Assembly: GCA_900766825.1 (NCBI GenBank)
Contig: CAAFWU010000037.1
Coordinates: 9,676 to 73,675, forward strand
DNA: 64,000 nucleotides
Origin: Bacteroidales bacterium
Lineage (GTDB): Bacteria; Bacteroidota; Bacteroidia; Bacteroidales; Marinilabiliaceae
Direction of reading: 5' to 3'
Position 1 is the first letter of the stretch. The number at the start of each line of letters is the position of its first letter. Made by a program: the position numbers and the translations under genes. This document shows positions 42,572 to 51,663 of the stretch, in pieces. Under the pieces are notes generated by a model. That model ran no database searches. It saw only the letters and a program-made list of their open reading frames with translations, and was not told the DNA's origin.

Positions 42572-42681
42572 TGAAAAGTTTTGATATGCTGTAACAGTTA
42601 GGCGTAAAAATTCACACGTTTGCTATGGTCTTTTATACAAGAGTGTATGCGCCTTTGTTTTTAGCCCTGTATATCAAACAC

Positions 42682-44412
42682 CTACACCTCCTCCATCCTT
42701 GTCATCTTCCATCCCATGAATTGCATCACAATTTTGTGCAACTTGGTGCCTTGGCGCAGAGCCTGAACGCGTGGGGCTTGGGCATAATTTTCTATTTGTT
42801 CCACAGCCTCTTGCCACTGTTTCTCTGCCTGGTCATCTGTGTGCATGCCCTTGGGCAAGTACTTGATTTCCAAAATGTAGCTATGGGCCGACTTATAGTG
42901 CGTCATATCTGGCAAGAGGAAGAAGTCGCAATACCCATGGTTGAGCTCCAACTCAGGTGCCGTAAGGTAAAAACTGTTTAGGTTCAAGTAGGCCAGAAAA
43001 AAGCCTTGTATGTTGCGCTCGCCCTCGATGCAGTCTCTAAACGATGACAAGGTTGCGTATTGCTCCGCCATATATTGCAACGTCTCTCGCCATTCGCCAT
43101 TTAGTGCCATATCGTTGAAACCAGACGTCAGTTTCGTTAGGTTAATATTGCACCTATTGCTATAATTCTTTTGCAAATAGCCGTAGTATTGCTTGCGGAC
43201 GTTGTTATTCGGAATGCCCAAAATCAATTGCGAACCATAACTCCCTTTTATGGTTAGCATACCATAGTAGAAGAGCAAACTTGGGAACACATCGGGGTCT
43301 GTAAGCATCTCCAGAGCAGAAAAGGAGGAACTTATAGTTGCCTTTATCTCGCCCTTCTGTGCCACATCCATCAACACACTGTCCTTTGTTCCCTGATTCT
43401 TGTCAATACTGATGAGTTTCAGCAGTTTATTGTAATCTGTTTTGGTGTTAGGATCTACCATCTCTTTGGGAGGTTCTCCAGAAGAGATGTAGTTGTAAAG
43501 GTAGTAAAGCACCATGTCGCTATTGAACACTCTATTACTATCATCCAAACACTTAGGAGAAAAACAATAGTTGTCGTACCAAGGCTTTATCTCCTCAATC
43601 ATCTCCTCAATATCCTTGTCCTTAGGCAGTTCCCCTACGCTCTGATAGTATGAAAACATTTCGCGCACATCATTTGTAGAGAACCCTAACATCTTGTCAA
43701 AATTGGCCGATGTGGATATGTTCATCCCAATGTTGAAGCCCGATGTCAAGTCATCTAAGGTAACAGGACTTACTCCAGTTAAGAAAATGCGTTCAAAATT
43801 TCCCTTGAAACATTTGAAGAGGTCGCGGTAAAATCCATTAGCGTGAGTTATTGCATGGTATACCCCTTCTCCATTTTCATTCAGAATGTTGTTAGTGAAG
43901 TTGTCGTATTCATCAATGATTAGGTACATTGGAATGTTGGCATTCGCACTCCAATTTAGGATAATCTGAAGTTTATCGTAGTAATAGTCAGTAGCAAAAA
44001 CCTCATCAGAAATATTTTGGGGATAGTCTTCTTTGTATTTATAAACAAAGGCATCTAATGCTCTGGAACAGTAGATTTGAAAATTCTTTTCAATGTTATC
44101 GACGCTACCTCCTATTCTAGAAAAGTCTAAATGCAATACCTCGTATCTATTTTTTAGCTTAGTGGGGTTCTTCCCAATCCATAGGTTGCCAAACAACTCA
44201 TCGAACCTATCGCGCATAGCTTTGTCGTAATAGGCTTCCATCATGCTCAGAAACAGACTCTTACCAAACCTTCTTGGACGAATAAATATGATTGTATCAG
44301 TCTCTCTCTCCAATTGAGCCAAGTACGTAGTCTTGTCTACATAGTACCTGTTTCTTGTAATTATAGAAACAAAGTCCGATACTCCGTATGGTAATCGCTT
44401 TATCTCACACAT
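42682..44412 (-). CDS. AAA-ATPase-like/PD-(D/E)XK family protein
   Basis: A 576-residue protein of the family common in Bacteroidetes: an AAA-ATPase-like domain at residues 1-280 (YGVSDFVSIITRNRYYVDKT, Walker A variant RPRRFGKSLF, Walker B MYLIIDEYDNF) and a C-terminal nuclease-like domain with the PD-(D/E)XK remnant YILEIKYLPKG. These proteins are numerous in gut Bacteroidetes genomes, and their role is unknown; a link to mobile or defence elements is often suggested. The gene is more A+T-rich than its neighbours and lies between nfeD and the aromatic operon on the same strand, which suggests later insertion. Confidence 0.8.
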   Translation of the reverse strand: MCEIKRLPYGVSDFVSIITRNRYYVDKTTYLAQLERETDTIIFIRPRRFGKSLFLSMMEAYYDKAMRDRFDELFGNLWIGKNPTKLKNRYEVLHLDFSRIGGSVDNIEKNFQIYCSRALDAFVYKYKEDYPQNISDEVFATDYYYDKLQIILNWSANANIPMYLIIDEYDNFTNNILNENGEGVYHAITHANGFYRDLFKCFKGNFERIFLTGVSPVTLDDLTSGFNIGMNISTSANFDKMLGFSTNDVREMFSYYQSVGELPKDKDIEEMIEEIKPWYDNYCFSPKCLDDSNRVFNSDMVLYYLYNYISSGEPPKEMVDPNTKTDYNKLLKLISIDKNQGTKDSVLMDVAQKGEIKATISSSFSALEMLTDPDVFPSLLFYYGMLTIKGSYGSQLILGIPNNNVRKQYYGYLQKNYSNRCNINLTKLTSGFNDMALNGEWRETLQYMAEQYATLSSFRDCIEGERNIQGFFLAYLNLNSFYLTAPELELNHGYCDFFLLPDMTHYKSAHSYILEIKYLPKGMHTDDQAEKQWQEAVEQIENYAQAPRVQALRQGTKLHKIVMQFMGWKMTRMEEV

Positions 44413-44438
44413 TTCACCCTATGTTTTGTATGTCAAGT

Positions 44439-46004
44439 CTATGCCCTCTTCACAACCAATTGCCCAGACGATGTGGCAGTAACCCTCACGCGGTTGCCGC
44501 GCTCAATATACTGTCCGTCGCTCATGGCATCGTACGTTGTGTCATCTATCGCCACCTTGCCTCCTGGTCGTAGGTCGGTCTCGGCCACGCCCTCTTTACC
44601 AATCATCGAGTCCAGCAAATCCTTCTCAACGCCCACGTAGCCATCGGCATTCTCCTGCGATGTGCTCAGTGTCAATCGTGCCCATAGGCTACCCTTTTGA
44701 GCCTTGAATATCTTCATGGTCAAGAACACACAGAGCCCAACGCTAATCACCAGCGATATGGCCACCATCCACAACGCCACGCTCAGCGATGCCGATGATA
44801 CCCCATCGAATGAGAACCCATCGTTGCCCACCAAACTGAGCCATAGGCTCGCTATCATGCAAGCCGCACCTGCTATGCCCGACACGCCAAAGCCTGGTAT
44901 CACAAATATCTCCAGTGCCACAAGGCCCAAGCCAACCAAGAAGAGTATGATTTCCCAATTGGCTGCCAACCCATCAATATACAGTGGGGCAAAGTAGAGA
45001 ACAGCTGCCACACCAGCTGCCAACAGCGCAAAGCCTATGCCTGGGGTCTGCAACTCAAAGTAGATGCCACCAATGATGACCAAAATAAGAATGCCGCGCA
45101 ATGTTGTCGAGAGCAGTCCACCCTTCACATCGTCCCAGCCCGAGGGCTCGTAGCGCTCCACAATGGCCCCATGGGGTGCCACATGGTCCACCACATCGTC
45201 CAAACTGGTGTATATGCCCTCGCAATATTTATGTGCCACTGCCTCTTGTGCCGTAAAGGTGAGCACGTGTGCGCTGTCTATAATACCTTCAATAACAACG
45301 CATTCGTCCACAAAGGCCTCGGCCAATCTTGGGTCGCGTAAGTATTTGCGCGTGGTGTCTGGACCATTGTAGGGGTGCGACTCGGCCGTCGAGCGCATTA
45401 TGGCACGCATGTAGCTCTGGTATTTGTCTGGCATCTTCTCGCCCGTGCCTCCATTCACCACCGAGGCCGCGCCAATGCTAGAACCAGGGCTCATGAATAT
45501 GGAGTCGCACGCCGTGGCTATCAGGGCACCAGCTGAGGCTGCGTTAACGTCAATGTAGGCGTAAATGGGTATCTTGTTCGATATTATGGCCGTGCGAATG
45601 GAGTCGGCATAGAGCACCTCGCCGCCGTAGGTGTTCATGTGCAGCACAATGTGCTTGGCTTTAACCTCTTTTGCCTTGGCCAAGGCTTTGCTGGTGTGTA
45701 TCCACGCCGTGCTGTTTATCTCCTCCTTTATGTCGAACACCAACACCCGCTCAGGTGCCAAATCTCGTGGCTCTGTGACCTCGGTTGGGCTCGCCACCTG
45801 ACTCTCTATTAGGCTGTCGGTCTGATTCGCTGTTTGGTTCTGCGCCCCACTCGAGACCATGGGCAGAATGGAGAGTACGGCACCAAGAAGTGCCGTAAAC
45901 ACTTTGTGCCTCAATCTGTTGTCTGCTTTAGAAACACAGGTGGCTTGGCAATTTGCATGGCTCTCTATGAGTCTGCCAAACGATGTTGATAATCTATTTT
46001 TCAT
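44439..46004 (-). CDS. NfeD-family membrane serine protease (ClpP-like)
   Basis: A 521-residue protein with an N-terminal signal or anchor segment (about 35-52), a ClpP-fold protease domain (about 85-280: VLHMNTYGGEVLYADSIRTA, the nucleophile Ser157 in DVNAASAGAL and ATACDSIFMSPGSSIGAAS), four or five membrane segments (about 300-425) and a C-terminal NfeD OB-fold (about 450-521, DLRPGGKVAIDDTTYDAMSDGQYIERGNRVRV). This is the long NfeD form, which cuts stomatin-like partners in homologues. No stomatin gene adjoins it here. Confidence 0.88.
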   Translation of the reverse strand: MKNRLSTSFGRLIESHANCQATCVSKADNRLRHKVFTALLGAVLSILPMVSSGAQNQTANQTDSLIESQVASPTEVTEPRDLAPERVLVFDIKEEINSTAWIHTSKALAKAKEVKAKHIVLHMNTYGGEVLYADSIRTAIISNKIPIYAYIDVNAASAGALIATACDSIFMSPGSSIGAASVVNGGTGEKMPDKYQSYMRAIMRSTAESHPYNGPDTTRKYLRDPRLAEAFVDECVVIEGIIDSAHVLTFTAQEAVAHKYCEGIYTSLDDVVDHVAPHGAIVERYEPSGWDDVKGGLLSTTLRGILILVIIGGIYFELQTPGIGFALLAAGVAAVLYFAPLYIDGLAANWEIILFLVGLGLVALEIFVIPGFGVSGIAGAACMIASLWLSLVGNDGFSFDGVSSASLSVALWMVAISLVISVGLCVFLTMKIFKAQKGSLWARLTLSTSQENADGYVGVEKDLLDSMIGKEGVAETDLRPGGKVAIDDTTYDAMSDGQYIERGNRVRVTATSSGQLVVKRA

Positions 46005-46056
46005 TCTGTCAGTCTGTTTTGGGTTTCACGGATTGGGGTGGGGGAGTATAGCACAA

Positions 46057-46123
46057 TGCCGACCTCGCTTGAGAGTTCCCCTCGTTTGTTGTCATGGTGG
46101 GAGACTCGCAAGTGGTGTCGGCA
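46057..46123 (-). other. Intercistronic hairpin between thrH and nfeD
   Basis: TGCCGAC (46057-46063) and GTCGGCA (46117-46123) form a perfect 7-base stem with further imperfect pairing (CTTG/CAAG) inside, in the 152-base gap. Confidence 0.4.
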
Positions 46124-46156
46124 CTGACCTTACGCTTATTTTTTTAGCGGTTTGCT

Positions 46157-46762
46157 TTATTTTGTCACAATCTCAATGAGTTGCTTGCGTAGGTCGTCAA
46201 CGTTAGTAACAACGGGGTACTGAGGGTAGTCGGCCTTGACGTTGTCTGGTGGGCAGAACAGAATGCCCTTGTCGGCCGCCTCCAGCATGGTCACGTCGTT
46301 ATATGAATCGCCAAAAGCCACCACATTGTATTTCAGGCTCTTGAAGGCCTCAACGGTTTTGCGCTTTGGGTCGGGCTGGCGCAATTTGTAGTTCACAATG
46401 CGACCAGTGGCATCAGTCTCCAAGCTGTGGCAAAGCAAGAATGGGTTCTCCAACTTGTCCATCAGGGGTTGGGCAAACTCCACAAAGGTGTCGCTCACAA
46501 TAGCAAAGCGTGCCAACTTTCTAATCTCACGCACAAACTCCAATGCGCCTGGCAAAGGATCCATGGTGCCTATCACGCGCTGTATGTCTTGCAACTTAAG
46601 ACCGTGCTGGTCCAGTATGCGCAAGCGCATTTTCATCAGCTCGTCGTAGTCCTTTATATCTCTTGTCGTGAGTTTGAGTTCTTCAATGCCTGTCTTTTTG
46701 GCCACGTTGACCCATATCTCGGGCACAAACACGCCCTCAAGGTCTGCACAGATTATCCACAT
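46157..46762 (-). CDS. thrH: ThrH-type phosphoserine phosphatase/homoserine phosphotransferase
   Basis: A 201-residue HAD-family protein. Motif I is ADLEGVFVPE (Asp7 and Glu9), the DLEG form specific to ThrH rather than the DxDxT of SerB. Motif III/IV is VVAFGDSYNDVTMLEAAD. Length matches ThrH (about 205 residues). Members dephosphorylate phosphoserine and can transfer the phosphate to homoserine. A TATCTTTGC promoter box lies 37 bases upstream, and nfeD follows 152 bases downstream. Confidence 0.92.
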   Translation of the reverse strand: MWIICADLEGVFVPEIWVNVAKKTGIEELKLTTRDIKDYDELMKMRLRILDQHGLKLQDIQRVIGTMDPLPGALEFVREIRKLARFAIVSDTFVEFAQPLMDKLENPFLLCHSLETDATGRIVNYKLRQPDPKRKTVEAFKSLKYNVVAFGDSYNDVTMLEAADKGILFCPPDNVKADYPQYPVVTNVDDLRKQLIEIVTK

Positions 46763-46798
46763 TGCTGTTTGATGTTTTTGGTGTTTTTATCTCTTTGT

Positions 46799-46807
46799 GC
46801 AAAGATA
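46799..46807 (-). promoter_or_regulatory. -7 box of thrH
   Basis: The minus strand reads TATCTTTGC, matching TAnnTTTG, 37 bases before the thrH start codon. Confidence 0.55.
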
Positions 46808-46907
46808 GTCCTTTAAGTGGTTAATAACTACCATCAACCCGCCTATTTTGTTATGCTTTTTTCAATCATTTTGCGTAATTTCGCCATAGTGTCTTACTCA
46901 AAAATTT

Positions 46908-46915
46908 TATTTTTG
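46908..46915 (+). promoter_or_regulatory. -7 box of the DUF4290 gene
   Basis: TATTTTTG matches TAnnTTTG, 54 bases before the DUF4290 start codon. Confidence 0.45.
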
Positions 46916-46969
46916 TAACACTATTGAGCCTACACACATTCCCACAAGCGCTGTCTATCACACACAAGC

Positions 46970-47671
46970 ATGGAATATAACACTTCAAAAGAGAAGCTGA
47001 TAATGCCCGAATATGGGCGAAACATACAGAGCATGGTCGATTATTGCCTTACTATTCCCGACCGCACCGAACGTACGTCCTGTGCTGCCACCATAGTCAA
47101 GGTCATCATCAACCTTTTCCCAAAAATTAAAGAGGACGACAATTACAAGCAAAAGGTGTGGGATCATCTTGCCCTTATGTCTGGTTTCCAACTCGATGTC
47201 GATGCACCCTACCCCCTGCCACATAAGCAGGAGGCATCGCAGCCCGTGGCCACTCACATAGACTATCCCATGACCAAAATCCGCAATCGTGCCTACGGTT
47301 CTCTTGTTCAGCGCATGATCGACAAAGCCGTTAGGACTAGCAACGAGTTCGAGCGTCTGCAGATTGTGGCCCAAACTGCTCTTTATATGAAAAAACAGGT
47401 CCTCCAAAACGGTAAGGATAGCAACGCCGAGGACCGTGTGGTGGCCGACATCGAGGAACTTTCCAACGGTGTGCTCCACTACGACTTTACCGAGCTCATG
47501 GCCGCCCTGCCTCAAGAGCAGCCTGTTCAGACTCAGCGCATTGGTGGACAGCGACCTCGGTTCCAAAACACCAACCGACGCTTCAATCAGAATGGTGGAG
47601 GATATCAGCAGAACAATCAGAACAACAACCGTAAGTACGGCAACCAAAACAATAACCGCCGTCGCTACTAA
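46970..47671 (+). CDS. DUF4290 family protein
   Basis: A 233-residue cytoplasmic protein. The DUF4290 core is MPEYGRNIQSMVDYCLTIPDRTERTSCAATIV through IKEDDNYKQKVWDHLALMSGFQLDVD (about 12-80). The last 50 residues are Gln-, Asn- and Arg-rich (QQNNQNNNRKYGNQNNNRRRY) and probably disordered, with possible RNA-binding character. The gene precedes murA, as in many Bacteroidetes. Function unknown. Confidence 0.9.
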   Translation: MEYNTSKEKLIMPEYGRNIQSMVDYCLTIPDRTERTSCAATIVKVIINLFPKIKEDDNYKQKVWDHLALMSGFQLDVDAPYPLPHKQEASQPVATHIDYPMTKIRNRAYGSLVQRMIDKAVRTSNEFERLQIVAQTALYMKKQVLQNGKDSNAEDRVVADIEELSNGVLHYDFTELMAALPQEQPVQTQRIGGQRPRFQNTNRRFNQNGGGYQQNNQNNNRKYGNQNNNRRRY

Positions 47672-47759
47672 CAGCATGCCACTCCATGCTGCCATTGCCC
47701 CCAGCATCTGCCAAAACATAATATAAGGTATCAACAAAGGAAATAAATAGGAAAAGAAA

Positions 47760-49067
47760 GTGAGCGGAACATTCAGAATTGAGGGCGGTCATCCCCTCAA
47801 CGGAACCATAACACCTCAGGGCGCCAAAAACGAGGCTCTGCAAATCCTTTGCGCCACCCTGCTGACACCCGACGAGGTGGTGGTAGACAACATACCCGAC
47901 ATTTTGGATGTCAACAACCTCATCGACCTGCTCGGGTGCATGGGCGTCAAGGTTTGGCGCGAAGGCCGACACAAATGCCACTTTCAGGCCGAGAACGTCA
48001 ACTTGGACTATTTGCTCACCGATGACTTCAAACGCCGTGCATCGGCTCTCCGTGGATCCATCATGATCATGGGTCCCCTCTTGGCTCGTTTTGGCAAAGC
48101 CTATTTTCCAAAGCCTGGTGGCGACAAGATTGGTCGCCGACGTCTCGATACCCACTTCTATGGCTTCTCTAAGTTAGGCGCCAGCTTCGACTTCGATTTC
48201 GGACAATTCTTCTACTCCGTTAGTGCCCCTAAACTCAGGGGAGACTATATCCTACTGGACGAGGCTTCGGTGACTGGCACCGCCAACACCCTTATGGCTG
48301 CCGTTTTGGCCGAGGGCACCACAACCATCTACAATGCCGCTTGCGAACCCTATCTGCAACAACTGTGCAAAATGTTGGTGGCCATGGGTGCCAATATTCA
48401 GGGCATTGGCTCCAACCTATTGATCGTCAACGGTGTTCAGAGCCTCGGTGGCTGTCAGCATCGTATCTGGCCAGACATGATAGAGGTTGGCTCTTTCATT
48501 GGCATGGCGGCCATGACGGCTGGCGACGTCACCATCAAAGATGCGGGCGTTAGGCACCTCGGCATCATACCCTTGGCCTTCCAGCGCATGGGCATTCAGA
48601 TGGATATTGTGGGCGACGACATCCACATCCCCGCTCAAGAGCATTATACCATCGACTCCTTCATCGATGGCTCCATCATGACCGTGGCCGATGCCCCATG
48701 GCCTGGACTTACGCCCGACTTGCTCAGCGTCTTCCTCGTTCTGGCCACTCAAGCCAAAGGCAGCGTGCTCATACACCAAAAGATGTTCGAAAGCCGACTC
48801 TTTTTTGTCGATAAACTCATCGACATGGGTGCCAAGATCATCCTCTGCGACCCACACCGTGCCACCGTCATCGGTCTCGACCGCGAAACCCAACTACGTG
48901 GAACCACAATGACCTCGCCCGATATCCGCGCCGGCGTGGCTCTGCTCATTGCTGCCCTTTCGGCCAATGGCGTCAGCACCATCCACAACATCGAGCAGAT
49001 CGACCGTGGCTATCAGTACATCGATAAGCGACTCTCCGACCTCGGTGCCGTAATCTCGCGAATCTGA
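47760..49067 (+). CDS. murA: UDP-N-acetylglucosamine 1-carboxyvinyltransferase, Asp-type
   Basis: A 435-residue enzyme for the first committed step of peptidoglycan synthesis (enolpyruvyl transfer from PEP). Landmarks are GGHPLNGTITPQGAKNE, LRGSIMIMGPLLARFG, SVTGTANTLMAAVLAEG and ESRLFFVDKLIDMGA. The residue at the place of the E. coli Cys115 is Asp122 (PKPGGDKIGRRRLD; codon 48123-48125), a substitution known from fosfomycin-resistant MurA proteins. The start is GTG at 47760 after an A+G-rich stretch (AGGAAAAGAAA). It lies 88 bases after DUF4290, so the two are likely co-transcribed. Confidence 0.95.
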   Translation: MSGTFRIEGGHPLNGTITPQGAKNEALQILCATLLTPDEVVVDNIPDILDVNNLIDLLGCMGVKVWREGRHKCHFQAENVNLDYLLTDDFKRRASALRGSIMIMGPLLARFGKAYFPKPGGDKIGRRRLDTHFYGFSKLGASFDFDFGQFFYSVSAPKLRGDYILLDEASVTGTANTLMAAVLAEGTTTIYNAACEPYLQQLCKMLVAMGANIQGIGSNLLIVNGVQSLGGCQHRIWPDMIEVGSFIGMAAMTAGDVTIKDAGVRHLGIIPLAFQRMGIQMDIVGDDIHIPAQEHYTIDSFIDGSIMTVADAPWPGLTPDLLSVFLVLATQAKGSVLIHQKMFESRLFFVDKLIDMGAKIILCDPHRATVIGLDRETQLRGTTMTSPDIRAGVALLIAALSANGVSTIHNIEQIDRGYQYIDKRLSDLGAVISRI

Positions 49068-49127
49068 TCCCTCTCCCCGTCCTCTTAGCGACCGATATAC
49101 AAATACACACACATACATATCCGTAGT

Positions 49128-50783
49128 ATGAAAAGACACATTTCGTCCCATTGCACTGTTAGGACCGTTCATCTGGGTTTTGCATTGCCTTTTGCATTCT
49201 CTTTTGCAAAACCCGCCATGGCTCTCCTAATGCTTTTTGTGCTCCTCTTTACGCTGGGCGGCTCGCTGCCATGCCGTGCGCAAAAAGTTGACCCTAAGGG
49301 CGATGAATATTTCTTCTCGCGATGCTACGAGAAGGCCACCGAGCAATATCTCAAGGTCTTTGCCAAGAACCCTTCCAACAAAGCTAACCCTAAGTTGCTC
49401 AAGCGCATAACCGAGTCGGTTCTGGCCTCGGAGATGCTGCGCGACACCGCTGCCTATTTCATAGAACTCTATCTCGATATGGTTCATGGCGAGGCCGATG
49501 CCCACCTTATGGCAGCCCGAGCCAACTTTCATGCCCATAGGTTTGACCGAGCCATTATGCACGTCGACTCCTTCCGCATTTTGGCCACAACAGAGGAGGA
49601 ACTCCAGCAGGCCGATGTTCTCAACTCTTGGATTCGCAATGCGCGCCGTATGCTCAAGGACACCCTGAAGAATGCCATCATTAATCTGGGCGATCAGGTC
49701 AACTCACGCAGCAACGAGATTAACCCCTATATCATCAACAACGGCCAGACACTCGTATTCTCTTGCGACGATAAGTTCGACCGCGATGCTGTTATCAACG
49801 TCTTCAATATCAAAGCTTCGGACCACGACCAACTCTCTTGGACGCCTGCGCGCAAGGTCTCGGGCGAGGGCGTCAATACACTCAACGACGAGCACCCTTC
49901 GGGTGTGACACCAAACGGCATTTTCTTCTGTTCCAATCGCGAGCATGACTTCAAACTCTACACTGCGGACTACGCTGGCAATGGTCGTTTTAAGGATGTC
50001 TACGAGTTCAAAGACCCCATAGATTTGCTGGGCAGCGAGGTCGCTGGTTGTTTCTCTCCTTCTGGCGACACCCTCTACTTCTCGGGCACAGCGCAAAATG
50101 GCAAGTTGGATATCTACTACTCCATATTTGCCAATGGTCAGTGGCGCGAGGCAAGACCCATTCCTGGTCTTGTTAACAGATTCGATAGCGACGAAAACTT
50201 CCCCTATCTGGCCAACGGAGGCACACGTCTCTACTTCGCTTCCGACCGCGAGGGCACCATGGGTGGCTACGACATCTTCTACTCCGATTTCGACTTCTCT
50301 CGTTTCGAGTGGGGACCTGCCGTTCAGATGCCTTACCCCATCAACGACACCTACGACAACATGACCATCTCCTTCTCCCCCGATGGTCGCTATGCCTACC
50401 TCTCTATGTTCCGAGCCGACAGCTACGGCGCACGCGATGTCTATGCCTTGCTCAACGACCGCGTTCTGCCCACATCGGCCATAGTCCGCTATACCCTCAA
50501 ACTCTACAATGCCCAGCGTAAGCAAGTGGACATCGACGAGCAACCTTCCATTGAGGTACGCGACCAAAATAACGAACTTGTGGCCATTGAGCGTGTCAAC
50601 CTCCGAACCAAATCCTTTATTGTGGTTCTGGACCCTGGCACCTACACCCTCACTGTAGAGTACCCAGGAGTCCCTCGCTACGAGGAGAAACTAGTGGTCG
50701 AAGATAGGCTCTACAATGCCACACCCATAGAGAAAACCATTTCGCTCAAACCAACAACAGCTGCCGCATCATCCAAAAAGTAA
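49128..50783 (+). CDS. PD40/WD40-like beta-propeller exported protein
   Basis: A 551-residue exported protein. A long hydrophobic N-terminus (about 31-52, ending CRAQ) follows a basic stretch; ATG at 49218 is an alternative start. Residues of about 55-180 are TPR-like helices (GDEYFFSRCYEKATEQYLKVFAKNP). Residues of about 195-440 hold PD40-type blades with repeats such as TLYFSGTAQNGKLDIYYS, RLYFASDREGTMGGYDIFYSD and YAYLSMFRADSYGARDVY. The end is a CarboxypepD-like sandwich. This TPR-propeller-sandwich layout recalls the type IX secretion protein PorE, but the usual C-terminal OmpA domain is missing. Confidence 0.75.
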   Translation: MKRHISSHCTVRTVHLGFALPFAFSFAKPAMALLMLFVLLFTLGGSLPCRAQKVDPKGDEYFFSRCYEKATEQYLKVFAKNPSNKANPKLLKRITESVLASEMLRDTAAYFIELYLDMVHGEADAHLMAARANFHAHRFDRAIMHVDSFRILATTEEELQQADVLNSWIRNARRMLKDTLKNAIINLGDQVNSRSNEINPYIINNGQTLVFSCDDKFDRDAVINVFNIKASDHDQLSWTPARKVSGEGVNTLNDEHPSGVTPNGIFFCSNREHDFKLYTADYAGNGRFKDVYEFKDPIDLLGSEVAGCFSPSGDTLYFSGTAQNGKLDIYYSIFANGQWREARPIPGLVNRFDSDENFPYLANGGTRLYFASDREGTMGGYDIFYSDFDFSRFEWGPAVQMPYPINDTYDNMTISFSPDGRYAYLSMFRADSYGARDVYALLNDRVLPTSAIVRYTLKLYNAQRKQVDIDEQPSIEVRDQNNELVAIERVNLRTKSFIVVLDPGTYTLTVEYPGVPRYEEKLVVEDRLYNATPIEKTISLKPTTAAASSKK

Positions 50784-50795
50784 GCACATTGCACA

Positions 50796-51581
50796 ATGAA
50801 TATTAAGCTCACCCGTCCCCTCGTTTTCTTCGATTTAGAAACCACGGGACTCAACATAAGTCGAGATCACATCATCGAGATCTCTCTTATCAAGGTTTTC
50901 CCCGACGAGCATCGAGAGAGTTACTCAACCCGCATCAACCCTGGCATACCCATCCCTCCCGAGTCGTCCGCAGTCCATGGCATCACCGATGCCGATGTGG
51001 CCGACAAACCACTCTTTAAGGATGTGGCGCGAACCATTGCCAACTTCATTCAGGGCTGCGACTTGGCGGGCTACAACAGCAACAAATTCGATGTGCCCAT
51101 GTTGGCCGAAGAGTTCCTTAACATAGGCATGGACGATGTCGACCTGCGCCGCTCGTGCTTTGTGGACGTACAAAATATTTTCCACAAAAAAGAGCAGCGT
51201 ACCCTCATTGCCGCCTATAAATTCTATTGCAACAAAGACCTCATCAATGCCCATGGTGCCTTTGCCGACACATCGGCCACGGTAGACGTCTTCATGGCTC
51301 AACTCGAACGCTACGACGATTTGCCAAAGGACATTCGCGGCCTTGCCGAGTTCACTGCCCTCAACCGCAATGTAGACTTTGCTGGTCGTTTTGTCTACGA
51401 TGCCAATGGGTGCGAAGTCTTCAACTTTGGCAAACACAAAGGCAAACGTGTCGAAGACGTTCTGCGCTACGAACCAAGCTATTATGACTGGATGATTAAT
51501 GGCGACTTCAGCCGAGACACCAAGCGTGTGCTCACCAGCATCCGCGTTCGCATGTCGGGCAACATGATGTATCGCCAATAA
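50796..51581 (+). CDS. DEDDh 3'-5' exonuclease (DnaQ/PolC-epsilon-like)
   Basis: A 261-residue protein. Exo I is FFDLETTGL (Asp13, Glu15), Exo II lies at CDLAGYNSNKFDVPML, and Exo III is HGAFADTSATVDVF with the His and Asp of the DEDDh class. It resembles the DNA polymerase III epsilon exonuclease. The C-terminal 70 residues (FAGRFVYDANGCEVFNFGKHKGK) form the quasi-conserved tail of Bacteroidetes members. It starts 12 bases after the propeller gene, so the two are probably one transcript. Confidence 0.9.
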   Translation: MNIKLTRPLVFFDLETTGLNISRDHIIEISLIKVFPDEHRESYSTRINPGIPIPPESSAVHGITDADVADKPLFKDVARTIANFIQGCDLAGYNSNKFDVPMLAEEFLNIGMDDVDLRRSCFVDVQNIFHKKEQRTLIAAYKFYCNKDLINAHGAFADTSATVDVFMAQLERYDDLPKDIRGLAEFTALNRNVDFAGRFVYDANGCEVFNFGKHKGKRVEDVLRYEPSYYDWMINGDFSRDTKRVLTSIRVRMSGNMMYRQ

Positions 51582-51663
51582 ACCATAGGCTCTCGCTCTC
51601 CCATTGCCCAATGGGGGAGCGAATACTCGTCTTCACCATCCCCTCTTTAGCTCCCCCTAAGCC

